Counted from the first letter of the stretch, positions 10,028 through 21,125 are shown. The stretch: 64,000 nt of DNA from Chromohalobacter sp. 11-W (GCF_029889905.1 NZ_JARANZ010000002.1:402535-466534); one strand, 5' to 3'. Numbers and translations are program-made. The notes: generated from the letters alone by a model not told the origin.

Positions 10028-10681
10028 TTACGCCTGCGTCTCACCGCGCCGCGACTCGACCGCGCGCCCCAGGCGCTCGATCAGCGGCTTGAGCCGATCA
10101 TGCTTCATGGTCATCGAGGCCTTGTTGACCACCAGCCGCGAACTAACCTCGTCGATCAATTCGCGCGGCTCCATGCCATTGGCGCGCAAGGTGTTACCGG
10201 TATCGACGATATCGACGATCTCATCGGCCAGATTCATCAAAGGCGCCAACTCCATGGCCCCGTAGAGCTTGATTACCTCGGCCTGAATCCCCTGTCGGGC
10301 ATAGTAACGACGCGCCACATTGACGAACTTGGTGGCCACCCGCCGCCGCGCATGGGTTGGCTGCGCCCCGACCACACCGGCCGTCATCAACTTGCAGCGC
10401 GATATTTCCAGATCCAGAGGCTCATACAGCCCTTCGGCCCCATGCTCGAGCAAGGTGTCCTTGCCCGCCACACCGACATCGGCGGCACCGAGCTGCACGT
10501 ACGTCGGCACATCGACGGCACGAATCACGACCAATTTGACATCGGGAAGATTGGTATCGAACAGCAACTTGCGGCTCTTGCCGAAGTCTTCCGCCGGCTC
10601 TACGCCCGCGTCAGCCAACAGCGGGAGCGTTTCTTCCAGTATGCGCCCTTTGGATAGGGCCAGAATCAGTTGCTTTGACAT
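10028..10681 (-). CDS. hisG: ATP phosphoribosyltransferase HisG (short form)
   Basis: A 217-residue HisG of the short type, which catalyses the first step of histidine synthesis, joining ATP and PRPP. It lacks the C-terminal regulatory domain of the ~300-residue long form, so it should need HisZ for activity and feedback control; hisZ is not in the window. Family blocks: [15 protein letters not shown] at the N-terminus and [14 protein letters not shown], the PRPP-binding loop, near residue 160. The ATG at 10681 starts [13 protein letters not shown]; an upstream in-frame extension has no family similarity. It lies between hisD and murA. Confidence 0.96.
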   Translation of the reverse strand: MSKQLILALSKGRILEETLPLLADAGVEPAEDFGKSRKLLFDTNLPDVKLVVIRAVDVPTYVQLGAADVGVAGKDTLLEHGAEGLYEPLDLEISRCKLMTAGVVGAQPTHARRRVATKFVNVARRYYARQGIQAEVIKLYGAMELAPLMNLADEIVDIVDTGNTLRANGMEPRELIDEVSSRLVVNKASMTMKHDRLKPLIERLGRAVESRRGETQA

Positions 10682-10748
10682 GATGTTGGCACGTCTATTG
10701 AACTTGGCGTTCCGCCACCATGACGGAACGGGAGAATGAAACCGACGA

Positions 10749-12023
<1,275 letters not shown>

Positions 12024-12278
12024 TTAGACGCCCGCGTTTTCAGGGGCTTGCTCCCACTGAGACGGGGTGTAGGTCTTGATACTGATGGCATGTAGAGCGC
12101 CACTGGCGATTTCATCTGACAACGCCGAATAAATCAGCTGCTGGCGCTTGACCGGCGATAACCCCTCGAAAACGTCACCGACGGCGACCACCTGGAAATT
12201 GCAGCCTTCACCTTGAATATGAAACTGGCAGTCGTCGATACGCGATTCGAGTAGGGCCTTGACGTCGCTGGGTTGCAT
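12024..12278 (-). CDS. ibaG: BolA-family protein IbaG
   Basis: An 84-residue BolA-like protein of the IbaG/YrbA type. It has the family's conserved FEGLSPVKRQQLIYSAL block and the histidine in ALHAISIKTYTP. BolA/IbaG proteins bind monothiol glutaredoxins with a [2Fe-2S] cluster and are linked to acid stress and iron homeostasis. It is adjacent to murA and the mla operon, as in E. coli where it lies between mlaB and murA. Confidence 0.9.
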   Translation of the reverse strand: MQPSDVKALLESRIDDCQFHIQGEGCNFQVVAVGDVFEGLSPVKRQQLIYSALSDEIASGALHAISIKTYTPSQWEQAPENAGV

Positions 12279-12363
12279 AAGGCGATGGCTCCTGTGCTAC
12301 GGCACGGCGCGCGTGACACGCACGAGTGCGGTAATTGAGTCGGGATTTCAAACAGGCATGATA

Positions 12364-12392
12364 AAGAAAACGGGCGCCGTTGGCGACGCCCG
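12364..12392 (-). terminator. Rho-independent terminator of the mla operon
   Basis: On the minus strand a GC-rich hairpin (stem within 12371-12392, one mismatch) is followed by TTTTCTTT. It lies 38 bases beyond the mlaB stop and separates mlaFEDCB from ibaG-murA-hisG-hisD. Confidence 0.78.
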
Positions 12393-12429
12393 CTTGCACG
12401 CAGAACCCGGGAGGCGACGCTCCGCGTTG

Positions 12430-12783
12430 TCATGACGTTGCCGAAGCCACCCGTGACTCATCAATGGGAAGCAAGGGATCCAATCCCGCCATGGCCGTCA
12501 ACCGCGCCAAAGGGTGCGACAAGGCCACATGGACGATATGCACGCCGTGCGACTGCGCGCAACGCAGCCATTCGAGCAGGACGCTGAGCACGGCACTGCT
12601 GGCACAGCTCACGCCGGTCAGGTCGAACTCGACATCGACATCGCGCGGTAAGCTTTGCAGCCATTCCCGCCCCTTGGCTGCCAACGAGGCGGCAGTGTCG
12701 AAATCCGCCTCGCCGTCGACTTTCAGAATACGCTCGTCACGTACCTCAAGCCGGGCATCGTCACGCTCGAGCAGGACATTCAT
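12430..12783 (-). CDS. mlaB: STAS-domain protein MlaB
   Basis: A 117-residue STAS-domain protein. MlaB binds the ATPase MlaF in the MlaFEDB phospholipid transporter and is needed for its stability and activity. The STAS core VDVEFDLTGVSCASSAVLSVLLEWLRCA has the conserved DxxGV-SS motif. The ATG overlaps the stop region of mlaC by four bases, as expected for a coupled operon. Last gene of mlaFEDCB, with a terminator after it. Confidence 0.88.
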   Translation of the reverse strand: MNVLLERDDARLEVRDERILKVDGEADFDTAASLAAKGREWLQSLPRDVDVEFDLTGVSCASSAVLSVLLEWLRCAQSHGVHIVHVALSHPLARLTAMAGLDPLLPIDESRVASATS

Positions 12784-13445
12784 TGGTCGTCGTCGCCGCC
12801 TTTTTCGAGCTCATCGGTGGCGACGTCAGGCGCCCAGCCATCGATGACCGCATCGATATCGCGATTATTGTCGCGCATGGCCTGATCGAACTGATTGCGG
12901 AACGTCAGCCCCAGATTGATGCCATTGACGATGACATTGATCACCCGCCACTCGCCGTCGCGCTTATGCAACGTGTACACCACGGGATAGACATCGCCAT
13001 TGGTGGAGACCACTTCCATATCGACGCTGGCCTGATCCTCATAACGACGCTTGCTATCATTATCGAGCACCCGGATGTCGCGATAATCGAACGTCACCAA
13101 CCCCTTGGCATACGTCTCGATCAGCGTCTTACGAAACGTCTCGACGAAACGTGAGCGCTGCTCCGGCGAGGCATTACTGAAATACCGACCCATGACGCTG
13201 GCGCCGATATAGCGAAAATCGGCCACGTCGTCGAGGCTATCGTCGACCAACGACTCAAGCTCTCCTTCATGCTCGGCGTAATAATCCTTGCGTCCATCCA
13301 GCTTTTGCATCAACGCGGCCACGTTGTCTTCGATCAGTTGCTGGGGCGCTTGCTGGGCCTGCGCTGTCAATGCCACGCACCATAGGACCGAGAGCAGTAG
13401 TGCGCAAAGACTGAAGCGCCGGGGAGTGAATTGCCTTGATGTCAT
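12780..13445 (-). CDS. mlaC: Phospholipid-binding protein MlaC
   Basis: A 221-residue periplasmic protein of the MlaC/Ttg2D family. A signal peptide spans residues ~1-30, with cleavage near AQAQQ. The mature part is the NTF2-like lipid-carrying domain; typical blocks are FVETFRKTLIETYAKGLVTF and WRVINVIVNGINLGLTFRNQF. MlaC shuttles phospholipids between the outer-membrane MlaA-porin complex and the inner-membrane MlaFEDB complex. MlaA is not in this window. The C-terminal ~15 residues are acidic (DELEKGGDDDQ). Confidence 0.93.
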   Translation of the reverse strand: MTSRQFTPRRFSLCALLLSVLWCVALTAQAQQAPQQLIEDNVAALMQKLDGRKDYYAEHEGELESLVDDSLDDVADFRYIGASVMGRYFSNASPEQRSRFVETFRKTLIETYAKGLVTFDYRDIRVLDNDSKRRYEDQASVDMEVVSTNGDVYPVVYTLHKRDGEWRVINVIVNGINLGLTFRNQFDQAMRDNNRDIDAVIDGWAPDVATDELEKGGDDDQ

Positions 13446-13460
13446 GGGAACCTCCTTGGC

Positions 13461-13925
13461 TCAATCGTTTGTCATGTTCGACACGAACTGCTGAATCAAT
13501 TGCTCCAGCACCAGCGCTTGCTGTGTATCGCGGATGGTGTCGCCTTCTTCGAGCATCTCGGGGTCGCCCCCCACGCTCAGGCCGACATATTGCTCACCCA
13601 ATAACCCCGAGGTGAGAATCGACGCCGTACTGTCCCGCGAGATCTTGCCCTCCAGATCCTCGTCGAGCTCCATCGTCACCCGGGCATCGAGCCATTCGGT
13701 GTCTAGCGCGACATCACTGACGCGCCCGATGGTCACGCCTGCCATGGCAACCCTGGAGCCCGACTTGAGCCCGCCGATGTTGGCGAAATTCGCCTGCAGC
13801 GTGAAAGTATCTTGCGGTACGCCAAGGCTGATGCCACTGACGCGCAAGCCAAGAAACACCATGCCCAGAATTCCGGCCAGGACGAACAACCCCACGCCGA
13901 ACTCCATCATCTTGCTGCGCTTCAT
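13461..13925 (-). CDS. mlaD: Phospholipid transport MCE protein MlaD
   Basis: A 154-residue MCE-domain protein. One transmembrane helix (~residues 7-28) anchors the protein in the inner membrane and the MCE domain (~38-118) lies in the periplasm, where six copies form a ring with a lipid channel. Family features: [28 protein letters not shown] block and the loop [13 protein letters not shown]. It overlaps the end of mlaE by four bases and lies 15 bases before mlaC. Confidence 0.95.
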   Translation of the reverse strand: MKRSKMMEFGVGLFVLAGILGMVFLGLRVSGISLGVPQDTFTLQANFANIGGLKSGSRVAMAGVTIGRVSDVALDTEWLDARVTMELDEDLEGKISRDSTASILTSGLLGEQYVGLSVGGDPEMLEEGDTIRDTQQALVLEQLIQQFVSNMTND

Positions 13926-14704
13926 CCAAGTTCTCCAAACATCAGCGCGGTCAGCACGAAATCCAATCCGAGCACCGCCAGGGACGAATAGACCACCGTG
14001 CGGGTCGTCGCCCGCGAGATGCCTTCCGACGTCGGGATCAGGTCATATCCCTGAAACACCGCAATCCATGTAACGACGAGACCGAACACCACGCTCTTGA
14101 GCATGCCGTTGAGAATATCGTCGACGAACGCGACACTGCTTTGCATATTGCTCCAATAGGAGCCATCGAACACACCCAGCCACTGCACGCCGACCAGGTA
14201 GCCACCCCAGATGCCGACCACGCTGAAGCCCACTGTCAGCAACGGCATCGAGATAAACCCCGCCCAGAGACGTGGTGCCACGATGCGCCGCAGCGGATCG
14301 ACCCCGATCATTTCCATACTGGTCAACTGTTCGGTCGCTTTCATAAGCCCGATCTCGGCCGTCAGCGCCGAACCGGCGCGCCCCGCGAACAGCAAGGCCG
14401 CCACCACCGGCGCAAGTTCACGCAACAGCGACAGCGCCACCATCTGCCCCAGCGCATCCTCCGCGCCGAAACCGACCAGTATGGTGTAGCCCTGCAGGCC
14501 CAGCACCATACCGATGAATAGTCCCGACACCAGCACGATCGCCAACGACATGACACCAATGAAATGCATCTGACGCAGCCACAGATGCCACCCTTCGCGA
14601 GAAGGAATGCCCACCGCCGACTGAGCCAGGAACATCGCCGCCCGACCCAAGGCGCTCAGTGCATCGAGCGTACTTCGTCCAAGCGACGCGATAGGACGCA
14701 TCAT
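13922..14704 (-). CDS. mlaE: Phospholipid ABC transporter permease MlaE
   Basis: A 260-residue MlaE-family permease with five to six predicted transmembrane segments. The family block [45 protein letters not shown], containing the GRAGSA motif and the EQ loop that contacts the ATPase, is intact. It forms the dimeric membrane core of MlaFEDB. Start and stop overlap mlaF and mlaD by four bases each, indicating translational coupling. Confidence 0.96.
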   Translation of the reverse strand: MMRPIASLGRSTLDALSALGRAAMFLAQSAVGIPSREGWHLWLRQMHFIGVMSLAIVLVSGLFIGMVLGLQGYTILVGFGAEDALGQMVALSLLRELAPVVAALLFAGRAGSALTAEIGLMKATEQLTSMEMIGVDPLRRIVAPRLWAGFISMPLLTVGFSVVGIWGGYLVGVQWLGVFDGSYWSNMQSSVAFVDDILNGMLKSVVFGLVVTWIAVFQGYDLIPTSEGISRATTRTVVYSSLAVLGLDFVLTALMFGELG

Positions 14705-15552
14705 GAACGCTCTCCCTTGGTGGCCAGGATATCGCGATAAAAATCGGGTGCCGGGTAATGAAACGGCACCGGACCATCGGGCTCGCCATGCACGAATTGC
14801 TTGACGCGCGCGTCGCGATTGACATCCAGCGTTTGCGGGGTGCCATGGGCCATGACCTGGCCGTCGGCGATGATATACACGTAATCGGCGATAGAAAGCG
14901 TCTCCTTGATATCGTGCGAGACAATGACCGCAGTCAGCCCCAGGGCTTGATTGACCGTCTTGATCAGTTGCACTAGCACGCCCATTGAGATCGGGTCTTG
15001 GCCGACGAAAGGCTCGTCATAGAGCACCAATTCAGGGTCGAGCGCCACCGCACGCGCTAGCGCCACGCGCCTGGCCATACCACCGGACAACTCCGCCGGC
15101 GACAAGTTGCGCGCACCACGCAGGCCTACCGACTGCAGCTTCATCAGCACGATATCGCGCACCATGGCTTCCGGCAGGTCGGTATGCACACGCAAAGGAA
15201 AGGCAACGTTCTCGAAAACGCTCAGATCCGAAAACAGCGCGCCACTCTGGAACAACATGCCCATGCGCCGCCGCATCCGAAACAACGCGCGGCGAGACAA
15301 ACCATGCACATCCTCTCCGTCGATACACACACGTCCCGCATCCGGCACTAGCTGACCGCCGATCAACTTGAGCAGCGTCGTCTTGCCCGTGCCGCTAGGG
15401 CCCATGACCGCGGTAATCTTGCCTTTAGGAATACGCAGATCGACGCCTCGAAAGATGTCATTCTCGCCCCGCGAGAAATGCAAACCCTCGACGTCGACCA
15501 GGGTCGTGTCAGTCACGTAAGGCTCATCCACGTCTCGATAATTATCGAACAT
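14701..15552 (-). CDS. mlaF: Phospholipid ABC transporter ATPase MlaF
   Basis: A 283-residue ABC ATPase. Walker [10 protein letters not shown] lies near residue 52, the signature [14 protein letters not shown] near 155 and Walker B LVLYDEPF near 175. MlaF powers phospholipid movement by the MlaFEDB complex and binds MlaB. First gene of the operon; an AGGA ribosome-binding site lies five bases before the ATG at 15552. It is divergent from kdsD; the 145-base spacer (15553-15697) should hold both promoters but I see no convincing hexamers in it. Confidence 0.95.
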   Translation of the reverse strand: MFDNYRDVDEPYVTDTTLVDVEGLHFSRGENDIFRGVDLRIPKGKITAVMGPSGTGKTTLLKLIGGQLVPDAGRVCIDGEDVHGLSRRALFRMRRRMGMLFQSGALFSDLSVFENVAFPLRVHTDLPEAMVRDIVLMKLQSVGLRGARNLSPAELSGGMARRVALARAVALDPELVLYDEPFVGQDPISMGVLVQLIKTVNQALGLTAVIVSHDIKETLSIADYVYIIADGQVMAHGTPQTLDVNRDARVKQFVHGEPDGPVPFHYPAPDFYRDILATKGERS

Positions 15553-15697
15553 CGTATCCTAACTCGAGCGATCACCGCCAGCCTCACCTTGCAACACTCT
15601 CGGCGAGTGCGTTTAATGAGCGCCCCAATTCGCTCGCCACTCCCCCGGGAGTCAGCGATGCTTGAGCCCAAGGCCGCGAAGGGCAACAATCACCATC

Positions 15698-16678
15698 ATG
15701 AACACTGTTACCAATTACGATTATCGAGCCAGCGCGCGACGCACGCTGACACTCGAATCTCAAGCCATCGCCGCTTTGATCGAACGCCTCGACGAAGCCT
15801 TCGACCACGCCTGTCGACTGCTGCTAGCCTGCGAAGGGCGCGTCGTCGTCACCGGCATGGGCAAATCCGGGCATGTCGCTCGCAAGATCGCGGCGACGCT
15901 GGCCAGCACCGGCACGCCAGCTTTCTTCGTCCACCCTGGCGAGGCCAGCCACGGCGACATGGGCATGATCACGCCGCGTGACGTCGTCCTTGCCCTTTCC
16001 AATTCGGGGGAGACGGCTGAAGTCACGGCGCTACTACCGCTACTCAAACGCATGGGCGCCCCTCTGGTCAGCATGACCGGGCGCGCCGGTTCGACCCTAT
16101 CGCGTCACGCCGAAGCACATTTGGATACCGCCGTGGCCCGCGAGGCCTGCCCCCTCGACCTCGCGCCAACCACCTCGACAACCGCCGCGCTGGCCATGGG
16201 CGATGCCCTGGCGGTAGCCCTACTGGAGGCGCGCGGATTCACCGCCGAGGACTTCGCCCTGTCACACCCCGGCGGCAGTCTAGGCCGACGCCTCCTGCTC
16301 AGGGTCGAAGACCTCATGCATCATGGCGAGCGCCTGCCCTGTGTCACGCTGGGCAGCCCGCTACGCGACGCCCTGCTGGAAATCACCCGTCAGGGCCTAG
16401 GCTTTACCTGCGTAGTTGATGAAGCCGGGCATCTAGCCGGCATTTATACGGATGGCGACCTGCGGCGCACTCTCGACCACCACGACGACCTGCGCCGTCT
16501 GCGCGTCGATGACGTCATGACCCACGGTGGCAAGACGATCCGACCGGAACTACTCGCCGCCGAGGCCGTCAAGATCATGGAAGACAACCGCATCACGGCA
16601 CTCGCCGTGGTCGACGACGACGGACGACCGGTCGGCGCGCTGCACATGCACGACCTATTGGTCAGCGGCGTCATTTGA
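15698..16678 (+). CDS. kdsD: D-arabinose 5-phosphate isomerase KdsD
   Basis: A 326-residue protein with an N-terminal SIS domain (~residues 40-180) and two C-terminal CBS domains (~200-326), the architecture of KdsD (328 residues in E. coli). It converts ribulose 5-phosphate to arabinose 5-phosphate, the first step of Kdo synthesis for LPS. Motifs: VTGMGKSGHVARKIAATLASTGTP and LSNSGETAE in the SIS domain. The ATG at 15698 gives the family start; a TTG at 15662 is possible but adds an unconserved basic stretch. First gene of the kdsD-kdsC-lptCAB-rpoN block. Confidence 0.95.
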   Translation: MNTVTNYDYRASARRTLTLESQAIAALIERLDEAFDHACRLLLACEGRVVVTGMGKSGHVARKIAATLASTGTPAFFVHPGEASHGDMGMITPRDVVLALSNSGETAEVTALLPLLKRMGAPLVSMTGRAGSTLSRHAEAHLDTAVAREACPLDLAPTTSTTAALAMGDALAVALLEARGFTAEDFALSHPGGSLGRRLLLRVEDLMHHGERLPCVTLGSPLRDALLEITRQGLGFTCVVDEAGHLAGIYTDGDLRRTLDHHDDLRRLRVDDVMTHGGKTIRPELLAAEAVKIMEDNRITALAVVDDDGRPVGALHMHDLLVSGVI

Positions 16679-16686
16679 GGAGCCCC

Positions 16687-17229
16687 ATGACATATTCCAA
16701 CGATTGGCGCGACAAGGCACGTCACGTCCGGCTCTTGGCCTTGGACGTGGACGGCGTACTCACTGACGGCACGCTGCACTTTCAAAGCGATGGCCAGGAA
16801 ACCAAGAGCTTCAACATCCTCGACGGCCTCGGCATCAAACTGCTGCAACAAAATGGCGTCGCCGTGGCATTGATCACCGGGCGTGAGTCGCCCATGGTTA
16901 GCCGGCGCGCCGAGGCGCTTGGCATCGCCCACGTCGCACAAGGTCGCGAGGACAAACTAGTGGCGCTGACCGCCTTGTGCGCACAGCTCGGCCTACCGCT
17001 GAACGCCGTCGCCTACTGTGGCGACGACTTGCCTGACCTGGCCGCGATTCGCGCCGCCGGGCTCGGCCTGAGTGTGAACAACGCCCCGGATTACGTCCGT
17101 GCACACGCCGACTGGGTCCCCTCGCGCTCGGGCGGCCAAGGCGCGGTGCGCGAAATCTGCGACGCCTTGCTGAGCTGCCAGGGACGGTGGGATGCTTGTC
17201 TCGCGCCCTATCTCGATGGCCAAGGATGA
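16687..17229 (+). CDS. kdsC: 3-deoxy-D-manno-octulosonate 8-phosphate phosphatase KdsC
   Basis: A 180-residue HAD-superfamily phosphatase of the small tetrameric KdsC type. The nucleophile motif DVDGVLTDG has Asp20 and Asp22, motif II is LITGRES and the C-terminal metal motif is YCGDDLPDL. It removes phosphate from Kdo-8-phosphate. The ATG at 16687 follows GAGGAG at about five bases. It lies eight bases after kdsD and its stop overlaps the lptC start by four bases. Confidence 0.96.
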   Translation: MTYSNDWRDKARHVRLLALDVDGVLTDGTLHFQSDGQETKSFNILDGLGIKLLQQNGVAVALITGRESPMVSRRAEALGIAHVAQGREDKLVALTALCAQLGLPLNAVAYCGDDLPDLAAIRAAGLGLSVNNAPDYVRAHADWVPSRSGGQGAVREICDALLSCQGRWDACLAPYLDGQG

Positions 17230-17825
17230 ATCGCGTCATGCCGACTTTTCTGTCTTCTCGCAAATGGGCACGACTGGGACTATTGCTAGTACTGATAGTC
17301 CTGGGTATCGGCCTAGCCATCGTCGAGCAACGCGACTCTTCTTCCCCGGGCCCCGTCCCTAGCGATGACGCGGGCGAGCCCGATTACTACCTCGAAGGCG
17401 TCACCATGACGCGCTTCAACGCGCAAGGCATTCCCCATCAAACGCTTAAATCGCCGCGCCTCGTGCATACCCCTGTCGACGACATCATTCGCGCCGACTC
17501 ACCTAAGGCCAAGATCCGTGACGAGGCGGGACGCAAGTGGGACATCGCCGGTGACAAGGGAAGCCTGGGGCCGCAACGCGATTTACTCACCCTGACCGGA
17601 AACGCCCAGCTCGTACAACCCGAGCAGGGCTGGCGCCTCGACACCGACGTGCTGTACTACCAATCCAGCGAAGGCCACGCCTGGAGTGACACCGAGGCCG
17701 TGTTGCGGCAGCATGAGCAGCGCGTGCGCGGCAATCGCTTCGATGCCTGGATCGACACCGATCAAGCGCGTCTGAGCGGTGATGTGCGAGGCCACCACCC
17801 ACAGCTTGCCGAGGACGAATCATGA
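17226..17825 (+). CDS. lptC: LPS export protein LptC
   Basis: A 199-residue LptC. One N-terminal transmembrane helix (~residues 15-33) is followed by a periplasmic beta-jellyroll domain; YYLEGVTMTRFNAQGIPHQTLKSPRLVH is the family's start of that domain. LptC joins the LptB2FG transporter and hands LPS to LptA. Both ends overlap neighbours by four bases (kdsC and lptA). Sequence conservation in LptC is low, so the call also rests on its position. Confidence 0.93.
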   Translation: MNRVMPTFLSSRKWARLGLLLVLIVLGIGLAIVEQRDSSSPGPVPSDDAGEPDYYLEGVTMTRFNAQGIPHQTLKSPRLVHTPVDDIIRADSPKAKIRDEAGRKWDIAGDKGSLGPQRDLLTLTGNAQLVQPEQGWRLDTDVLYYQSSEGHAWSDTEAVLRQHEQRVRGNRFDAWIDTDQARLSGDVRGHHPQLAEDES

Positions 17826-18346
17826 GGACACGACCATTGACGACGGCGCTGGCATGCGCCGCGCTAGGGCTCGCCAGTCACACGGCGCTAGCACTGGAAA
17901 GCGATGCCAGCCAGCCTATCGAGATCGCCGCCGATCAGCTCGATCTCGACGATAACGCCGGCACCGCGGTCTACACCGGCGACGTCGATATGCAACAAGG
18001 CAGCATGCAACTGACGGCCGCGCGCGTGGAAATCGAACGCAACGCGCAGGGTGAAGTCTCCACGGTCACCGCTCATGGCGGCGGTGGCGAACGCGCTTAT
18101 CTCGAACAAAAGCCCGCGCCGGACGAGCCGGTGGCCAAGGGCTGGGGCGATACGGTGATCTATCATGCCGCCGAGCGTCGCGTGGAACTCATCGACAACG
18201 CCGAGCTTCACAAGGCCCGAGATACCTTCAATGGCGCCTATGTCGAATACTTTCTCGATCGTCGCCAGGTACAGGCACGCTCCGACGATGACGGCGATGG
18301 CAAGCAGCGCGTTCGCATGACGCTGACGCCCCGCGACAGCGAGTAG
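17822..18346 (+). CDS. lptA: LPS transport periplasmic protein LptA
   Basis: A 174-residue LptA with a signal peptide (residues ~1-24, cleavage after HTALA). The mature OstA-like domain shows the family pattern PIEIAADQLDLDDNAGTAVYTGDVDMQQGSMQLTA. LptA polymerises or bridges between LptC and LptD to carry LPS through the periplasm. It follows lptC by overlap and precedes lptB by 48 bases. Confidence 0.95.
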   Translation: MRTRPLTTALACAALGLASHTALALESDASQPIEIAADQLDLDDNAGTAVYTGDVDMQQGSMQLTAARVEIERNAQGEVSTVTAHGGGGERAYLEQKPAPDEPVAKGWGDTVIYHAAERRVELIDNAELHKARDTFNGAYVEYFLDRRQVQARSDDDGDGKQRVRMTLTPRDSE

Positions 18347-18394
18347 TGGCGTGTTTCGTGATTCACTCCCCCCATTAGGTAGGACCCGACGCCC

Positions 18395-19120
18395 ATGAAG
18401 ACCCTGAGTGCCGCCAACCTCGCCAAGAGCTACAAGGGCCGCCGCGTGGTGCATGACATCAGCCTGACCATACGTCAGGGCAGCATCGTCGGCTTGCTAG
18501 GCCCTAATGGCGCCGGCAAGACTACCTCGTTCTACATGATTGTCGGGCTGGTAGGCGCCGATGCCGGTAGCGTACACATCGACGAACGCAACCTGTCGCA
18601 TGCGGCCATGCACGAGCGCGCCCGCGCCGGTATCGGCTATCTTCCCCAGGAAGCATCGATCTTTCGCAAGCTCTCGGTCGCCGATAACATCATGGCGATT
18701 CTCGAGACGCGCCGCGATCTCGACAAGGCCGCACGCAAGGCGCAACTCGAACGCCTCCTAGAAGAGTTTCACGTCACTCACATACGGGACAACCCCGGCA
18801 TGAGCCTGTCCGGGGGCGAGCGTCGTCGCGTTGAAATCGCCCGCGCCCTGGCCACCGAGCCCGCCTTCATTCTTCTCGACGAGCCCTTCGCCGGGGTCGA
18901 CCCGATCTCCGTTGGCGAGATAAAGAGCATCATCCGCCAATTGCGCGACCGTGATATCGGCGTCTTGATCACCGACCACAACGTCCGCGAAACCCTCGAT
19001 ATTTGTGACAACGCCTACATCGTCGGAAACGGACAGATCATTGCCGAAGGTCATGCCGACGCCATACTCGCCAATCAAAAAGTACGTGATGTCTACCTCG
19101 GCCATGAGTTCCGACTGTAA
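18395..19120 (+). CDS. lptB: LPS export ABC transporter ATPase LptB
   Basis: A 241-residue ABC ATPase. Walker [10 protein letters not shown] near residue 38, signature [14 protein letters not shown] near 138, Walker [13 protein letters not shown] near 158. It powers LPS extraction with LptF and LptG, which are not in the window. The neighbour rpoN directly downstream is the conserved gammaproteobacterial arrangement. Confidence 0.97.
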   Translation: MKTLSAANLAKSYKGRRVVHDISLTIRQGSIVGLLGPNGAGKTTSFYMIVGLVGADAGSVHIDERNLSHAAMHERARAGIGYLPQEASIFRKLSVADNIMAILETRRDLDKAARKAQLERLLEEFHVTHIRDNPGMSLSGGERRRVEIARALATEPAFILLDEPFAGVDPISVGEIKSIIRQLRDRDIGVLITDHNVRETLDICDNAYIVGNGQIIAEGHADAILANQKVRDVYLGHEFRL

Positions 19121-19156
19121 ACGCAAGCCACTGGAACCGCCGCACGCTTATATAAA

Positions 19157-19172
19157 TGGCATGATTGTTGCT
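19157..19172 (+). promoter_or_regulatory. Sigma-54 (-24/-12) promoter upstream of rpoN
   Basis: TGGCATG, four bases, then TTGCT matches the sigma-54 consensus TGGCACG-N4-TTGC(A/T) with one mismatch. The GG (19158-19159) and GC (19170-19171) doublets are separated by exactly ten bases. It is about 73 bases before the rpoN start and would make rpoN subject to its own product. I see no obvious activator-binding repeat upstream. Confidence 0.55.
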
Positions 19173-19244
19173 TATATTCTTGCAAGTGGCGTCGTCGCGA
19201 GATAACTTACGGGCACCGTTTCAGGAAGCGACGATCGATTTTCC

Positions 19245-20675
19245 ATGTCCATGAAACCTACCTTGCAGCTTCGCGTCGGCACACAGCTGACGATGACGCC
19301 CCAGTTACAGCAAGCCATTCAGCTCTTGCAGCTTTCAACGCTGGATTTGCGACAGGAGATCCAGCAAGCGCTGGACTCCAACCCCATGCTGGAGCTCGAA
19401 GAGGACTTCGAAGAGCGCGAGGTCAGCGAGACGCAGCAAGAGGATGACTGGACGAACGACATCCCTGAGAACCTGCCGCTGGATAGCGAATGGAGTGACA
19501 CTTACCAGGATTCAGGTCCCTCACTATCGGGCGGCGGCGGCAGCGAGGAAGGTCCCGATATAGAGCGCAACACCGCGCATACCAGCCTTCACGACCATCT
19601 GGCCTGGCAACTCGCCATGGCCGATATGACACCGCGCGAACAGGCTATTGCCGAAAGCCTGATCGACGCTGTGGGGCCCGACGGCTATCTCACCCTGCCC
19701 CTCGAGGGACTGGTCGATGGCTTGCGCGGCCAAGGCCTTTCGGGGCTCAAGGTGGGCGATGTCGAACACGTCATGATGCGTGTACAGCAGTTCGATCCCA
19801 CCGGCGTCGGCGCCCGCGACCTGCGCGAGTGCCTGTTGCTGCAACTCGGCGCCCTGCCCGAAGACATGCCACTACTAACTCAGGCCAAGCGTCTGGTACG
19901 CCAGTTCCTGGAAGCGCTCGCCAGCAACGATCGCAAGTTGCTCAAGCGACGGTTGCGCCTCGACGAGGCAGAACTCGATCACATCATCGCCCTCATTCGG
20001 TCACTCGACCCGCGCCCTGGCCTTGCCTTCGAGGACAGCAGCAACGATTACGTCATCCCCGACCTCGTCGCACGACGCATCCGGCAAGATTGGCGCATCG
20101 AGCTCAATCCCGAGGCTTTGCCCCGCGTCCGCATCCAGCCGGATTATGCCGCCCTCATCAAGCGCGCGGACAAGAGCGACGACAACACCTTCCTCAAGCA
20201 ACACCTGCAAGAAGCCAAATGGCTGCTCAAGAGCCTTTCGAGCCGTAACGACACCTTGCTGCGAGTGGGCCAGGAGATCATGGCGCGCCAGCTAGATTTC
20301 CTGGAGCGCGGCGAGGAAGCCATGAAGCCGTTGATTCTGGCGGATATAGCCGATGCAGTGGACATGCACGAGTCGACCATCTCCCGCGTGACCACGCAGA
20401 AATTCATCCATACCCCACGCGGCGTCTTTGAGCTCAAGTATTTCTTTTCCAGCCACGTTGGCGGGCAAGGCGAAACCGACGCCCATTCCAGCACGGCGAT
20501 TCGTGCACGCTTGAAGAAATTGATTGGTGACGAGCCACCACGCAAGCCTCTATCCGACAGCAAGCTCGTCGACCTGCTAGCTCAGGACGGCATTCCGGTC
20601 GCACGACGCACTGTCGCCAAGTACCGCGAAGCCATGGGCATCCCCTCTTCCAGCGAGCGTAAGCGACTCGCCTGA
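19245..20675 (+). CDS. rpoN: RNA polymerase sigma-54 factor RpoN
   Basis: A 476-residue sigma-54. Region I at the N-terminus is glutamine-rich (LTMTPQLQQAIQLLQLSTLDLRQEI), followed by an acidic region II and the core-binding and DNA-binding domains. The RpoN box ARRTVAKYRE lies at residues 453-462, and the helix-turn-helix region MHESTISRVTTQKFIHTPRG is intact. It is used for nitrogen, motility and often T6SS promoters. It lies between lptB and hpf as in most gammaproteobacteria; a sigma-54-type promoter precedes it. Confidence 0.98.
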   Translation: MSMKPTLQLRVGTQLTMTPQLQQAIQLLQLSTLDLRQEIQQALDSNPMLELEEDFEEREVSETQQEDDWTNDIPENLPLDSEWSDTYQDSGPSLSGGGGSEEGPDIERNTAHTSLHDHLAWQLAMADMTPREQAIAESLIDAVGPDGYLTLPLEGLVDGLRGQGLSGLKVGDVEHVMMRVQQFDPTGVGARDLRECLLLQLGALPEDMPLLTQAKRLVRQFLEALASNDRKLLKRRLRLDEAELDHIIALIRSLDPRPGLAFEDSSNDYVIPDLVARRIRQDWRIELNPEALPRVRIQPDYAALIKRADKSDDNTFLKQHLQEAKWLLKSLSSRNDTLLRVGQEIMARQLDFLERGEEAMKPLILADIADAVDMHESTISRVTTQKFIHTPRGVFELKYFFSSHVGGQGETDAHSSTAIRARLKKLIGDEPPRKPLSDSKLVDLLAQDGIPVARRTVAKYREAMGIPSSSERKRLA

Positions 20676-20810
20676 ACGCGGGCGGATTGCACGTATCGGC
20701 CACGCTGCGTAGACTCGCCGCGGCCATCGTTATCCAGCGCTTTCTAGGGCTATGCAGCGCTCTAAAAAGGGTTACAATCGAAGTGCCAACCGATGGAATA
20801 GGAGCGTGCC

Positions 20811-21119
20811 ATGCAAGCCAATATCACCGGTCATCACATCGAATTGACCGATGCTCTACGCGACTACGTCAATGAAAAGCTCGCGCGTCTGGAACGTCAC
20901 TATGACAACATCACCACCGTCCAGGTCACGTTATCCATCGAAAAGGAACGTCACCTGGCTGCATGCACGCTTCATGCCGCAGGCGCGGACCTGCACGCCG
21001 ATACACAAAGCGACGACATGTACGCCGCTATCGACGCCCTAACCGACAAGCTCGACCGTCAGCTCGTCAAACACAAGGAAAAGGTGCAGGCACGCGCTCA
21101 GGGCGCCGGTGCCCGTTAA
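20811..21119 (+). CDS. hpf: Ribosome hibernation promoting factor HPF (short form)
   Basis: A 102-residue short HPF/YhbH. It begins MQANITGHHIELTDALRDYV and has the conserved DMYAAIDALTDKLDRQLVKHKEK block. Short HPF acts with RMF to form inactive 100S ribosomes in stationary phase. A TACAAT -10-like box at 20773-20778 suggests a promoter of its own but I see no matching -35. GGAG lies a few bases before the ATG. Confidence 0.95.
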   Translation: MQANITGHHIELTDALRDYVNEKLARLERHYDNITTVQVTLSIEKERHLAACTLHAAGADLHADTQSDDMYAAIDALTDKLDRQLVKHKEKVQARAQGAGAR

Positions 21120-21125
21120 TTCGCC

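Noticed and set aside
20773..20778. TACAAT as a full promoter for hpf
   Set aside because: A good -10 but no recognisable -35 at 16-18 bases, so not listed as a promoter feature.
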